Below are positions 1-7,849 of a DNA stretch of 42,504 nt, piece by piece. Made by a program: the position numbers and the translations under genes. Under the pieces are notes generated by a model. That model saw only the letters and a list, made by a program, of their open reading frames with translations, had not been told where the DNA came from and ran no database searches. Origin of the DNA: a candidate division TA06 bacterium B3_TA06 (GTDB lineage: Bacteria; Hydrothermota; Tepidihabitantia; B3-TA06); the NCBI GenBank assembly GCA_005223075.1, contig NJBO01000016.1, positions 1 to 42,504 of the forward strand, in the 5' to 3' direction. Numbering within the stretch: the stretch's first letter is position 1; every line of letters begins with the position of its first letter.

Positions 1-322
1 CGGCCTTGAGTCACAGCCTATTTACTCGTGCTTTAGAGTCAAATAAAAATTGTAGTACGGTTGCTGTGTTGTAATTTTGAAACTAAACCGCTTGAATCGC
101 ACAAAAGAAGCCAGCCTTAAGCGCGTAAGGTACAAAAATTCATAGCTCCATCATTTTCACTTGTCAAGACTGCAAAAAAAATTAAGCAGCTCTTCGGTAA
201 CTTTTTAAAAGCCCGCCAAGAAAGCCTCTTCTTACAACATTCCCGACCCTTCCGCCATCCGCACTGTCACCACCAACTCCTCATCGACCAGAGGCCTTGA
301 TCGGTTCCCAAACCTTAACGCG
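1..322. other. Upstream region without an assigned gene
   Basis: This stretch is AT-rich at the left and no convincing start-to-stop gene was seen in it. From about 209 to 322 the frame of the following LRR gene stays open after a TAA at 206-208, and residues just before the assigned start already read like a leucine-rich repeat (LDRFPNLNAVVMHSIGL). No ATG, GTG or TTG in that frame lies between the TAA and 323. The LRR gene may therefore be missing its original 5' end. Confidence 0.4.
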
Positions 323-1312
323 GTGGTAATGCACTCCATAGGTCTAAGTGATCGGACCCTTAAAGAGCTCAGTGAATTTCCTGATCTAGGGCTCATCTCC
401 CTTTCCTGTCCGCCTACTCCATCGGTTCCCTTTTCCCGGACTATCGAGGTAACCAATGAGGGTCTTGTTCACCTTAAGAATCTTCCCCGGCTCAAGGTGC
501 TTTCCCTGGATGACACCAGGATATCCAGTGCAGGGCTTATCCACCTCAGGGATGTCGAGAGTCTCAGGTTCTTATCCTTGCGAAACAATATATGTGACGA
601 TTATCTGGAGCATTTGGCGGCTCTGCCAAATCTTAAGGTTCTTTACCTGGATCATTCTTATGTTACCGACACTGGCCTGGTAAAGCTTGCCCCGCTTACC
701 GGACTCAAGGTCCTGGGGCTGTCACATACCAGGGTAAGTGATTCGGGCCTTGCGATCATTAAAGGATTTGTGAATCTGCGTTGGCTCCTATTGTCCGAAA
801 CCCAGATAACCGAGGACGGGCTTTCCAATCTTTCCGGTCTATCCGAATTGCGCTGGCTGGATATCTCCAACAACTTTCTCACCGATAAAGGGCTTGCATA
901 CATTAAAGGGCTTGGAAAGATGATATGGATTAACCTTTCCGGCAACCGCATCAGCGATGCGGCCCTTGACAACCTAAAGGGTATGAAGCACCTTCGCTGG
1001 ATATGGCTCAGGAGTACTCAGATTACTGACCAGGGTTTGGTCATCCTGTCTGAATTCAGAAACCTGCATGGGCTCGATCTGCGCAACTGCCGCCGCATCA
1101 CCGACGCCGGCTTGCGTCACCTCGCGAAGTTAAAGAACCTGCGCTGGCTGTATATTGACGGGACCGACATCACCGACGCCGGCCTGCGTCATCTAAAGCG
1201 TTGCAAAAATTTGCGTATGGTTCGATTGTATGACACACGGGTATCAAAGAAAGGGATTGAAAGCCTCCGCAAAGCCCTACCCCACTGTGAGGTGATTGCC
1301 GAACCGTGGTGA
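323..1312 (+). CDS. Leucine-rich repeat protein
   Basis: The protein has about 329 residues and consists almost wholly of roughly 24-residue leucine-rich repeats of the form LxxLxxLxxLxLxxTxITDxGL, about eleven in number. An example is the repeat around DGTDITDAGLRHL near the C-terminus. This repeat type forms a curved solenoid used for protein-protein binding, and no catalytic domain is present. No signal peptide or membrane segment is visible from the GTG at 323, but repeat-like sequence continues upstream in frame without a start codon. The N-terminus is therefore either lost or begins at a rare codon. The stop lies only a few bases before homology to fmdE begins (1314), so the gene sits where the 5' half of an fmdE copy should be. 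Partner and role are unknown. Confidence 0.75.
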   Translation: MVMHSIGLSDRTLKELSEFPDLGLISLSCPPTPSVPFSRTIEVTNEGLVHLKNLPRLKVLSLDDTRISSAGLIHLRDVESLRFLSLRNNICDDYLEHLAALPNLKVLYLDHSYVTDTGLVKLAPLTGLKVLGLSHTRVSDSGLAIIKGFVNLRWLLLSETQITEDGLSNLSGLSELRWLDISNNFLTDKGLAYIKGLGKMIWINLSGNRISDAALDNLKGMKHLRWIWLRSTQITDQGLVILSEFRNLHGLDLRNCRRITDAGLRHLAKLKNLRWLYIDGTDITDAGLRHLKRCKNLRMVRLYDTRVSKKGIESLRKALPHCEVIAEPW

Positions 1313-1313
1313 T

Positions 1314-1564
1314 AGGTTGGTTTGGGCTATACCCTGGGCAAGGGCAACATCACCGTATCCGACGAGGGCGAGCCGCGTGTCCGCTTTGAGCTCGCTGACG
1401 GCTCCGAAGGCATCGAGGTCTGCCTGACCGATGAAGCCAAGGCGCGAATAGCTACCGCCCACGACTGGCACGGCGCGGACAGGCTGGGACGCCAGATGCT
1501 TACCGACCCTGAGGAAGAACTCTTTATAGTTAACCACGCCGTAGCTGCAACAGGTAACCCTTAA
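1314..1564 (+). pseudogene. 5'-truncated second copy of the fmdE-like gene
   Basis: The translation from about 1322 (GYTLGKGNITVSDEGEPRV...) closely matches the C-terminal half of the intact FmdE-like gene at 1823-2260, with long identical DNA runs. The 3' non-coding flanks of the two copies also match for roughly 100 bases after the stops. The half carrying the HGHIGP motif is absent, and the LRR gene ends immediately before the homology begins. The cysteine pair present in the intact copy (GSCCTIG) is replaced by GYTLG. This is a decayed tandem duplicate and is unlikely to be functional. Confidence 0.8.
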
Positions 1565-1682
1565 TATCCTCCCAACATGGAGCTTGCACTATCTTAAGGA
1601 GTAAGCCAATGTAGCCTATTTTTGGTGTGGGATTTACGAGGGGGCTAACTTCCACATCTCTTGAGTTATATCTTATCGGGGT

Positions 1683-1713
1683 CCCAGCGGCGTTGTGAAG
1701 CAACGGCGTGGGG
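1683..1713. repeat. Palindromic repeat, P family (copy 1)
   Basis: An imperfect hairpin of the form CCCaGCGGCGTTG-tgaag-CAACGGCGtGGGG. The TTGTGAAGCAA core is shared with the copies at 13596 and 20167 (TTGCGAAGCAA in the former). Confidence 0.6.
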
Positions 1714-1759
1714 TGATTATTTCATCTTCTCCCGGCTGTAGGCTATAATCTCGGCGTAG

Positions 1760-1782
1760 CGGCAACTCCGCGTTGCCGTTTT
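1760..1782 (+). terminator. Candidate Rho-independent terminator
   Basis: A perfect 7-bp stem (CGGCAAC / GTTGCCG) with a 5-base loop is followed by TTTT. It lies downstream of the fmdE fragment and just before the promoter of the intact fmdE-like gene, so it would insulate the two units. Confidence 0.5.
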
Positions 1783-1789
1783 ATAATCC

Positions 1790-1817
1790 TTGACTAGAAA
1801 GCCCGCTCGCTTAGAAT
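1790..1817 (+). promoter_or_regulatory. Promoter of the fmdE-like gene (leaderless)
   Basis: TTGACT at 1790-1795, a 16-bp spacer and TAGAAT at 1812-1817. The ATG at 1823 follows after 5 bases, so transcription should begin at or next to the start codon. The TTG at 1790 that could pass as a start codon is the -35 box. Confidence 0.65.
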
Positions 1818-1822
1818 CGGGG

Positions 1823-2260
1823 ATGCATAAAGAACTCTCGCACGAGGAGACGCTTGCGTTCCTTGCTCGCTTTCACGGACACATCGGGCCTTATCTGGTG
1901 CTTGGCTACCGGGCTGGGGTTATTGCTAATCGTATTCTGGGTGAAGACCCGTTCTGCAAGCGTGCCCATACCATGACCGGATTTAAGCCCCCGATCTCCT
2001 GCTTTACCGACGGTGTTCAGCTTGGCTCGTGCTGCACCATTGGCAAGGGCAACATCACCGTATCCGACGAGGGCGAGCCGCGTGTTCGCTTCGAGTTAAG
2101 GGATGGTTCCAGGTCTCTCGAAATCTCTCTGAGTGATGAAGCCAAGGCGCGGATAGCTGCTGCCCACGACTGGGACGAAGCCGATCGGCTGGGCCGCCAT
2201 ATGCTTGACGACCCTGAGGAAAAACTCTTCATAGTTACCCACCATACGCCCAGCGGGTAA
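1823..2260 (+). CDS. FmdE-like (formylmethanofuran dehydrogenase subunit E family) protein
   Basis: A 145-residue single-domain protein of the FmdE family (Pfam FmdE). It contains HGHIGPYLVLGYRAG near residue 18 and a second conserved block, SCFTDGVQLGSCCTIGKGN. In this family the histidines and cysteines bind a metal. Stand-alone members occur in many anaerobes that lack methanogenesis, and their reaction is unsettled; they are often linked to tungsten/molybdenum enzymes or cofactor handling. I place the start at ATG 1823, because the upstream TTG at 1790 belongs to the promoter. No ribosome site is needed if the transcript is leaderless. A 5'-deleted duplicate lies immediately upstream. The substrate cannot be told from the sequence. 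Confidence 0.8.
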   Translation: MHKELSHEETLAFLARFHGHIGPYLVLGYRAGVIANRILGEDPFCKRAHTMTGFKPPISCFTDGVQLGSCCTIGKGNITVSDEGEPRVRFELRDGSRSLEISLSDEAKARIAAAHDWDEADRLGRHMLDDPEEKLFIVTHHTPSG

Positions 2261-2414
2261 CCCTTCCTCTCCTCCCGGCATGGTGGCTGGCACTGTCTTG
2301 GGGGCAGGATAGCTTCGGTACGGGATGCACGGGGGGACTTCTAAATCCTTGGATTGCATCTTATCATCGTAATACCGTTCCAGATTCCCCTTACGCTGCG
2401 TTCGATGGATCTAT

Positions 2415-3242
2415 CTACTCAAGGCTTGACAGCTCAACAGTTCGGCCCACGCCGATCTTTAAGAATCTATCCTTGTAGTGCTGTGCAAACAGCTCTATCG
2501 CTCGGTCGCCTGAGCAATGGCAGGGCGCGGCATAGCGCACACCTAGTTCCTTGAACTGAGAGATGATTTTCTTAAGTTGAGCATCGCTGTGGCCTAAAAG
2601 ATGGAACCCGCCCATCACCAGCAACACCTCCTCATCTGTAAGCTCTTTTGCCTTTTCGACGATCTTTACCACGCCGGGATGCGCGCAGCCGGTGATCGCT
2701 ATCAAACCTCTATCTGTGGGTATTACAAGGGACTGTTCCTTTATCATGATTCCCATCTCGCCGGTGGAGAGGGCGTGCTCAGAGATCCTTGCCGGTCCAG
2801 CTACTTCAACGACTTCTGCACCGTGTCCTTTTGCCTCGTTCTTGATACTCGGGGGGAAAGACCTCAGAACGTAAACAGTAACGTTGGGGTTTGCGGAAAG
2901 GAAGCTTGCCAGCCCGCCTACATGGTCCCCGTGCTCGTGGGAAAGCACAACCATGTCCACTTGCTTGGGATCGATCTCCAGCTTTTTCACGTTGGACATA
3001 AGTATCTCGCCGTCGCCGCCTGTATCGAAGAGGATCGTTTTATCCAATCCTTCGATCACACAGGCAAACCCCCAGGCCGGCTCAAGACCTTCCTTCCATA
3101 ACCGATTGTCGTAGACGACGGTTATCTTGAGGCCCTCGATACCTGTCGTCTCGATCTCCTCATCCATGACTTGCTCCTTTTTGTTTGCACGGCAACCGGC
3201 GATCAACGCCGTTGCTAAGATCGCTAAGATAGTCCTTTTCAC
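2415..3242 (-). CDS. Metallo-beta-lactamase-fold lipoprotein (COG1237-like)
   Basis: The 275-residue protein starts with a lipoprotein signal (TALIAGC, Cys17), so it should be membrane-anchored and face the periplasm or outside. The body is a metallo-beta-lactamase fold with the metal ligand motif HEHGDH (in VVLSHEHGDHVGG), GCAHPG, GGFHLLG and PCHCSG. This set is typical of COG1237, the group named after the archaeal dihydropterin synthase MptE-like proteins; a lipobox is unusual for that group. The start is GTG at 3242, chosen because AGGAGGAGG lies just upstream. It is 39 bases downstream of the MGMT-like gene and probably shares its promoter at 3799-3826. The substrate is unknown. Confidence 0.8.
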   Translation of the reverse strand: MKRTILAILATALIAGCRANKKEQVMDEEIETTGIEGLKITVVYDNRLWKEGLEPAWGFACVIEGLDKTILFDTGGDGEILMSNVKKLEIDPKQVDMVVLSHEHGDHVGGLASFLSANPNVTVYVLRSFPPSIKNEAKGHGAEVVEVAGPARISEHALSTGEMGIMIKEQSLVIPTDRGLIAITGCAHPGVVKIVEKAKELTDEEVLLVMGGFHLLGHSDAQLKKIISQFKELGVRYAAPCHCSGDRAIELFAQHYKDRFLKIGVGRTVELSSLE

Positions 3243-3281
3243 CTTTTCCTCCTCCTTGCTACGGAAGCCAAAAAGGATCCT

Positions 3282-3773
3282 CTAAAGCTTGGCCAGACGC
3301 ATCTCGAAGTCTCGAACCTTCCAGGTCTTGCGGATTTTTTCGACGGTGTGGCCCTCGGCCTCAAGCTTCTCCGCGTGGGTTTCCATCCCGCCCGGGAACT
3401 TGGGATTGAGTTCACCCTTGGACTTGAGCACCCGCCAGTACGGGGCGATCTTCTTGCGGCCCGCCGCTCGATCCTCCTCTGCGGCTTTAGCCACTATATT
3501 CAGGAAGATGCCGGTGGTCATGGGGCAGGCACTGTCCGTGCCGAAATCCTCGCACAGTTTGTCCATGATCTGCGCTACCGTGGCCAGTTTGCCCTTTGGT
3601 ATCTTGCGCACGATCCCGTCGATTATCATGGGTGTGGCAATGATCATCTTGCCCTGCCCGAACCTGGGCTGCATCTTCGGCGGGACATCAACCACCTTCG
3701 GCTCAGCCGGCTTTTCCATCTTATCCCGCCAGGATTTCTTGGACTTCCAGGTGATCTTGGATTTGGACTTCAT
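3282..3773 (-). CDS. MGMT-family (alkyltransferase-like) DNA-binding domain protein
   Basis: A 163-residue protein whose core resembles the DNA-binding domain of O6-methylguanine-DNA methyltransferases: RKIPKGKLATVAQIMDKL near the middle and PYWRVLKSKGELNPKFPGG later, in place of the PCHRV active-site loop. The acceptor cysteine of true methyltransferases is replaced by tryptophan, as in Atl1-like proteins that bind alkylated bases and recruit repair. The N-terminus (KSKSKITWKSKKSW) is lysine-rich. The start is ATG 3773, since a perfect AAAGGAGGT lies 9 bases upstream; the longer reading frame to 3860 runs through the promoter. Probably co-transcribed with the downstream lipoprotein. The function is inferred from the family only. 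Confidence 0.7.
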   Translation of the reverse strand: MKSKSKITWKSKKSWRDKMEKPAEPKVVDVPPKMQPRFGQGKMIIATPMIIDGIVRKIPKGKLATVAQIMDKLCEDFGTDSACPMTTGIFLNIVAKAAEEDRAAGRKKIAPYWRVLKSKGELNPKFPGGMETHAEKLEAEGHTVEKIRKTWKVRDFEMRLAKL

Positions 3774-3798
3774 GCTCTCTACCTCCTTTGATCGGCTT

Positions 3799-3826
3799 AT
3801 ACTATACAAAACGAACAAGCTGTCAA
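3799..3826 (-). promoter_or_regulatory. Promoter of MGMT-like / MBL lipoprotein operon
   Basis: On the minus strand TTGACA (3821-3826), a 16-bp spacer and TAGTAT (3799-3804), about 26 bases before the ATG at 3773. Confidence 0.65.
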
Positions 3827-3862
3827 TGATTCTCTCCTCGGCGTTATCTAACAACGACATCT

Positions 3863-3947
3863 CTACCCCCTCCCTTGAGTGGAGGGGGTAGGGGGAGGGT
3901 GATTGGGCTCACCTCCTCCTTAATCCTCCCCCATCAAGGGGGAGGAT
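3863..3947. repeat. CCCTCCC-type palindromes, pair 1
   Basis: Two hairpins: CTACCCCCTCC / GGAGGGGGTAG (3863-3873 and 3881-3891, perfect 11 bp), and ATCCTCCCCC / GGGGGAGGAT (3923-3932 and 3938-3947, perfect 10 bp). Related G/C-run palindromes recur near 20935-21050 and 34549-34700. Confidence 0.7.
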
Positions 3948-4026
3948 TTTTACCACCACACCGTCCCTGCGGGACGACGAGGAGACCTCGAATAAAGGGA
4001 AAAATCAATAAACGCAGTAGCGCCCT

Positions 4027-7000
4027 CTATTTTTTATTTCGGTTTTCACGGCGCAGGGGCGCATCGCCGGAGGTGTTAAGTATCTCCGCAACCACCTCGT
4101 CGAACTCCCTGGCCTTGCCCTTCTTTAACGCGGCTTCGAACTCCTCGGCGGGCAGCTTGGATTTCAGCTCGGCAAGCAGGTTATCTGCTTTATCCCTGGT
4201 GTCTTTTTCTGCGCCAGGGTTCTCAATCACCACCGCGAGAAGTTCCAGCGCCCTATGGGGTTCATCCTTTTGGGCAAGCAGTTGTGCTGTTTCAACTAAA
4301 ATGTCTGCTTCTGCCATCACGCGTTTTATTTTGGTTGCTAACTCTAAGGCATCCCGGAAGTAGCTGTCCGCTTCTTCATATTTGCCAAGAGCGCAGGCAA
4401 CCCTGCCCAGGCCCTTCAGGGAGGAAGATTTCCCCCATGGATTGTCCATTCCCTTAGAAATTTCCAGACCCTCCTGATGCAACCTTCTTGCTTGCACCCA
4501 GGCTCCAAGAGCAAAGGCCACATCGCCCATGTGGTTCAAGCAGAAGACCACACCTTCCCGGTCGCCGACTTCCCTGGAGATATCAAGCGCTTCTGAAAGG
4601 AGCCCTCGCGCTCTTTCGTACTCCTTCTTGTAGAGCGCAGCCTCGCTCATGTTTCCAAGAACGATATCCATCCCCCAGCGGTGCCCCAGCTCTTTGTAAA
4701 TGGCAAGGCTTTCGGCATAGCAGCGGTTCGCCTCGTCATGGGACCCCATCGCCAGAAGGGCGTTTCCCATGTTGTTGAGGGTCCTTGCCAGACCTCGGTA
4801 ATTGCTCATCTTCCTGTGCACTTGTAGGCTTTCTTCACTCTTTGCCCTTGCTTCTTCATACTCCCCCTGATTTATGGCAATACTGGCCAGGCCTGAGAGG
4901 GCATTGCCTATCTCAACCTCGTCGTCGATCTCGCGGCTCAGGACAAGGCTTTCGGCAATGAACTCGCGTGATTTATCGTACTCGCCAAGACGGTGACAGA
5001 TGGTTCCCAGGGCGTTAAGAACAAAGATGATCTCCTTTTTTGCATCGAGCTTGCAGAAGACAGGAAGAGTTCTTTCAAGAAGCGACTTGCCCTCCTGGTA
5101 GTCTCCCAGTCGATAGGTGAACGCTGCTTTGAAGGCTCCGACTTTTGCAGGCACCAGACCTTCGCTTCCCTCGAGCTCTGCCGCCGCCCAGGAAAAGAGA
5201 TCCTTGCCTTCCGCGAAACGCCCTTGATGTTCGTAGAACAAAGAGAGGCTCTCAAGATACTTGGCGATCGTCACGAGGTCCTTTTTCCCCACCGCCCAGC
5301 GGAATCCTGCCCTGACGTTCTCCAGCTCTTCCCTGATCTCCTCTAAGGCTTGCTTTTGCCTTGCGCCCGTAAGCTCGTGCTCTCTTTGATGCAGGGCCTC
5401 CCCCTGGTAGGCGGCGTGGAGGTCTTTTGTCCTTCTATAAACCTCTTCATCCTCAGACAATTTCTCCTCTGCATACCTGCGTAGAACCTCGAGCATTTGG
5501 TAACGACCGAAGAGATCTTTTGTAATGAGCGACTTGTCTATCAGAAGCGAGAGCAGGGGCAGCGAGGCGCCTGCAATCCGCTCTGCCGCTTGGCGGGAGA
5601 AACCAGCTCTGAATACCGAGAGCCTGCGGAACGCTTCTTTCTCCTTCTCGTTCAGGAGCTTCCATGAGTAGTCGAAAACGAGCTTCAGGCTTCGGTGGCG
5701 CTCCGGCACGTCGCGAAGAGAGGTTGAAAGGAAGTCGTAGCCTCGCTCGATCTCCTCGGCTATTTCGGCCAGGGAGAGTGAACGCACCCATGAGGATGCG
5801 AGCTCTATCCCCAGTGGTATGCCTTCCACCAGTCTCGAGATTCGGGCCAGGAAGGGTCTGTCCTTTTCTCCTATCACCAGTCCTGGATCGAGGCGCCGGG
5901 CGTTCTGGGTAAAAAGCTGCACCGCGCTGTAGCTTTCGATGTCCGGGGCGGCTTCCTGGGATGGGAAATCCATCCCAGCGAGCTCCAGTATGGCTTCCCC
6001 TTGAAGGGCGAGCCTCTCCCGTGAGGTAACCAGCAACCTGAGCTTGGGAGCCTGTTGAAGCATCTCGGATAGTATTCCCGCGTCCTTGACCAGGTGTTCG
6101 AAGCTGTCCAAAAGGATGAGCGTCTCCTTCTCCCCGAGGAAGGCAAAAAGCTGGCTCTTAGGCTCCTGGCTGCCGTAGAATGAGAACTCAAATGAGTCGG
6201 CTATAGCCGGAATAAGAAGGTCTGCGGACCGGAGTGAGGCAAGCGCAACGAAGCGCACCCCGTCAGGGAAACGATCCAGGATCTCGGCAGCCGACTGGAC
6301 AGCGAGGCGCGTCTTGCCGATCCCACCCGGGCCGAATATGGTTACCAGACGATTCTCCTCCAAGAGTCTCTTTGCCTCCTCTATCTCTTCCTCGCGCCCC
6401 ACAAAGTTGGTGAGAGCGAGGGGAAGGTTATGTTCTACATATTCCCTCTTAACCCCGACCTTCTCTGCAAGAGGGGTCTCGGAGAAGTCCTCTCTAAGCA
6501 GCCATTTATTGTCTTCCCTCTTTAATACACCCCGGTTTATGAGGTAGGTAAGCCCCTTGCGGAGGAAGGCGGGGAGGCCCCTTGTCTGGCTGTGAAGCCA
6601 GCGGGTGAACTCAGATGGCGGTTCCCAACCCAGGGGGCTGCGCAGCCATACTTGAACTCCCTTCTGGGATAAAGGCTCAAGCTCCAACGTCTCCCAGAGA
6701 TGGGTCTGAATAAACAGTCTGCGGGAGCTCTCGGAGCCCACGGTGTAGGAGAAAGCGACGATTGGTACCTCGCTTGAGGCGAGGAATCCACGCAGAAGCT
6801 GTAGGGTTGCTCCATCAAGCTCAGCGATGTTGTCAATCGCAAAGAGAAGTCTGGTTGTCCTCTTCTTACTTAAGAAATCCTCTAAGGCCTGCGTCAGTTT
6901 TTCTTTGGCTAACGACGTCAAGGGGCTCTCTTCGAATGCCTGCAGCGCCTGGGCAAGTGCAAATCCCGGCCTGAGTTTGGTGGCCGGATTGCCCTCGAGC

Positions 7001-7710
7001 CGGATAACCTCGTAGGCCTGCAGACCTGCAGCCATTGCAATCTCGGCAAGAAATCTTGATCTTCCCGAACCCCGGGGCCCGGTAACCGCAAGCACCCCTC
7101 TCTTCTTCTCTTCCAGCTGCTTGAGAAAATCCTGCACCTGCTGCAGCGCCTCGTCCCGTTCAACCAGGCGGGAGGCTTCATCAAAGGGCAGATGGATACC
7201 CCTTGCAGGGCTCTGCGCCACCACCTGTCCGCGTCCAGCGCGCTTGGCTTCATAAAGTCTGAGATCGGCCTCCTGAAAGAGCTCCTCTGCGCTGCGGCCG
7301 TCTTCGGGAAGACTGACCACCCCGATGCTCACCGAGATTGACAGCGGCGGGTTGCCCTTGAAGGGTTCAGAACCGGTTACCTCCAGAAGCCTGTCGGCAA
7401 GGGTAAGGGCCTGATCCTTGGTGGTGTCGGGCGAGATGAGCAGGAACTCGTCTCCTCCGTAGCGGAAGAGGATGTCACTATCCCTTATGGTGGATCGCGC
7501 ACGCTCTGCAAACTCGGCCAGCACCTCGTCGCCCCGCGAGTGGCCGAAGCCGTCGTTTATGCTCTTGAAATGGTCTATATCCATAAAGAGAAGGGAGAGG
7601 GACCTGGCTTCTTCCGCAGCGCGCTCGGCTTCCTCTCTAAGCCTCGCCTTGAACTCCTCTTTTGAGTAGGCACCGGTGAGGTGATCTCTCGTCATCGATT
7701 GTGAATTCAT
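4027..7710 (-). CDS. GGDEF diguanylate cyclase fused to tandem STAND ATPases and TPRs
   Basis: A 1227-residue cytoplasmic protein. Residues 8-165 form a GGDEF domain with metal ligand D44, an intact GGDEF at 85-89 and an inhibitory RxxD site (RDSD, 76-79), so it should make cyclic-di-GMP. Then comes an AAA-type ATPase with P-loop GPRGSGRS (211-218, lacking the usual lysine) and a Walker B-like LLFAIDNI. A second, NB-ARC/STAND-type module follows (NFVGRE, GPGGIGKT at 460-467, LLVTSRERL), then a winged-helix region, and TPR repeats from about 830 to 1190. The STAND and TPR half resembles LuxR/SARP-type signal-sensing ATPases, so ligand binding may gate the cyclase. The gene stands alone with its own promoter at 7751-7778. 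This domain order is unusual. Confidence 0.85.
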   Translation of the reverse strand: MNSQSMTRDHLTGAYSKEEFKARLREEAERAAEEARSLSLLFMDIDHFKSINDGFGHSRGDEVLAEFAERARSTIRDSDILFRYGGDEFLLISPDTTKDQALTLADRLLEVTGSEPFKGNPPLSISVSIGVVSLPEDGRSAEELFQEADLRLYEAKRAGRGQVVAQSPARGIHLPFDEASRLVERDEALQQVQDFLKQLEEKKRGVLAVTGPRGSGRSRFLAEIAMAAGLQAYEVIRLEGNPATKLRPGFALAQALQAFEESPLTSLAKEKLTQALEDFLSKKRTTRLLFAIDNIAELDGATLQLLRGFLASSEVPIVAFSYTVGSESSRRLFIQTHLWETLELEPLSQKGVQVWLRSPLGWEPPSEFTRWLHSQTRGLPAFLRKGLTYLINRGVLKREDNKWLLREDFSETPLAEKVGVKREYVEHNLPLALTNFVGREEEIEEAKRLLEENRLVTIFGPGGIGKTRLAVQSAAEILDRFPDGVRFVALASLRSADLLIPAIADSFEFSFYGSQEPKSQLFAFLGEKETLILLDSFEHLVKDAGILSEMLQQAPKLRLLVTSRERLALQGEAILELAGMDFPSQEAAPDIESYSAVQLFTQNARRLDPGLVIGEKDRPFLARISRLVEGIPLGIELASSWVRSLSLAEIAEEIERGYDFLSTSLRDVPERHRSLKLVFDYSWKLLNEKEKEAFRRLSVFRAGFSRQAAERIAGASLPLLSLLIDKSLITKDLFGRYQMLEVLRRYAEEKLSEDEEVYRRTKDLHAAYQGEALHQREHELTGARQKQALEEIREELENVRAGFRWAVGKKDLVTIAKYLESLSLFYEHQGRFAEGKDLFSWAAAELEGSEGLVPAKVGAFKAAFTYRLGDYQEGKSLLERTLPVFCKLDAKKEIIFVLNALGTICHRLGEYDKSREFIAESLVLSREIDDEVEIGNALSGLASIAINQGEYEEARAKSEESLQVHRKMSNYRGLARTLNNMGNALLAMGSHDEANRCYAESLAIYKELGHRWGMDIVLGNMSEAALYKKEYERARGLLSEALDISREVGDREGVVFCLNHMGDVAFALGAWVQARRLHQEGLEISKGMDNPWGKSSSLKGLGRVACALGKYEEADSYFRDALELATKIKRVMAEADILVETAQLLAQKDEPHRALELLAVVIENPGAEKDTRDKADNLLAELKSKLPAEEFEAALKKGKAREFDEVVAEILNTSGDAPLRRENRNKK

Positions 7711-7750
7711 CTCGTGGATCTCTCCTATCGGTTGTTCTACATCCCAGCAA

Positions 7751-7778
7751 ACTATACCCTCGACGCAGTAAATGTCAA
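7751..7778 (-). promoter_or_regulatory. Promoter of the GGDEF-STAND gene
   Basis: Minus-strand TTGACA (7773-7778), a 16-bp spacer and TATAGT (7751-7756). The leader is about 35 bases and includes an AGGAGAG ribosome site before the ATG at 7710. Confidence 0.7.
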
Positions 7779-7788
7779 GGTTAAAAAT

Positions 7789-7820
7789 CCTCCCTTTCTG
7801 CTTCGCAGAAAGGATCGGAG
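7789..7820. repeat. Palindromic repeat, H family (copy a)
   Basis: CCTCC, then the hairpin CTTTCTGC-ttc-GCAGAAAG, then GATCGGAG. Same layout as the copies at 12383, 13631, 13750, 19084, 22696, 26474 and 31638. Confidence 0.65.
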
Positions 7821-7849
7821 TAGAAAATCAGTAGGGGCCGATGAGGTTG

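Noticed and set aside
1790-1822. TTG start for the fmdE-like gene
   Set aside because: The TTG is the first base triplet of a TTGACT -35 box with a 16-bp spacer to TAGAAT. The ATG at 1823 fits the family start.
2424-2450. TTGACA-like box near 2427 as a promoter
   Set aside because: It lies at the 3' end of the MBL gene and no -10 box with suitable spacing follows on the plus strand.
3774-3860. Longer start of the MGMT-like protein
   Set aside because: This part contains the promoter, and AAAGGAGGT directly precedes ATG 3773.
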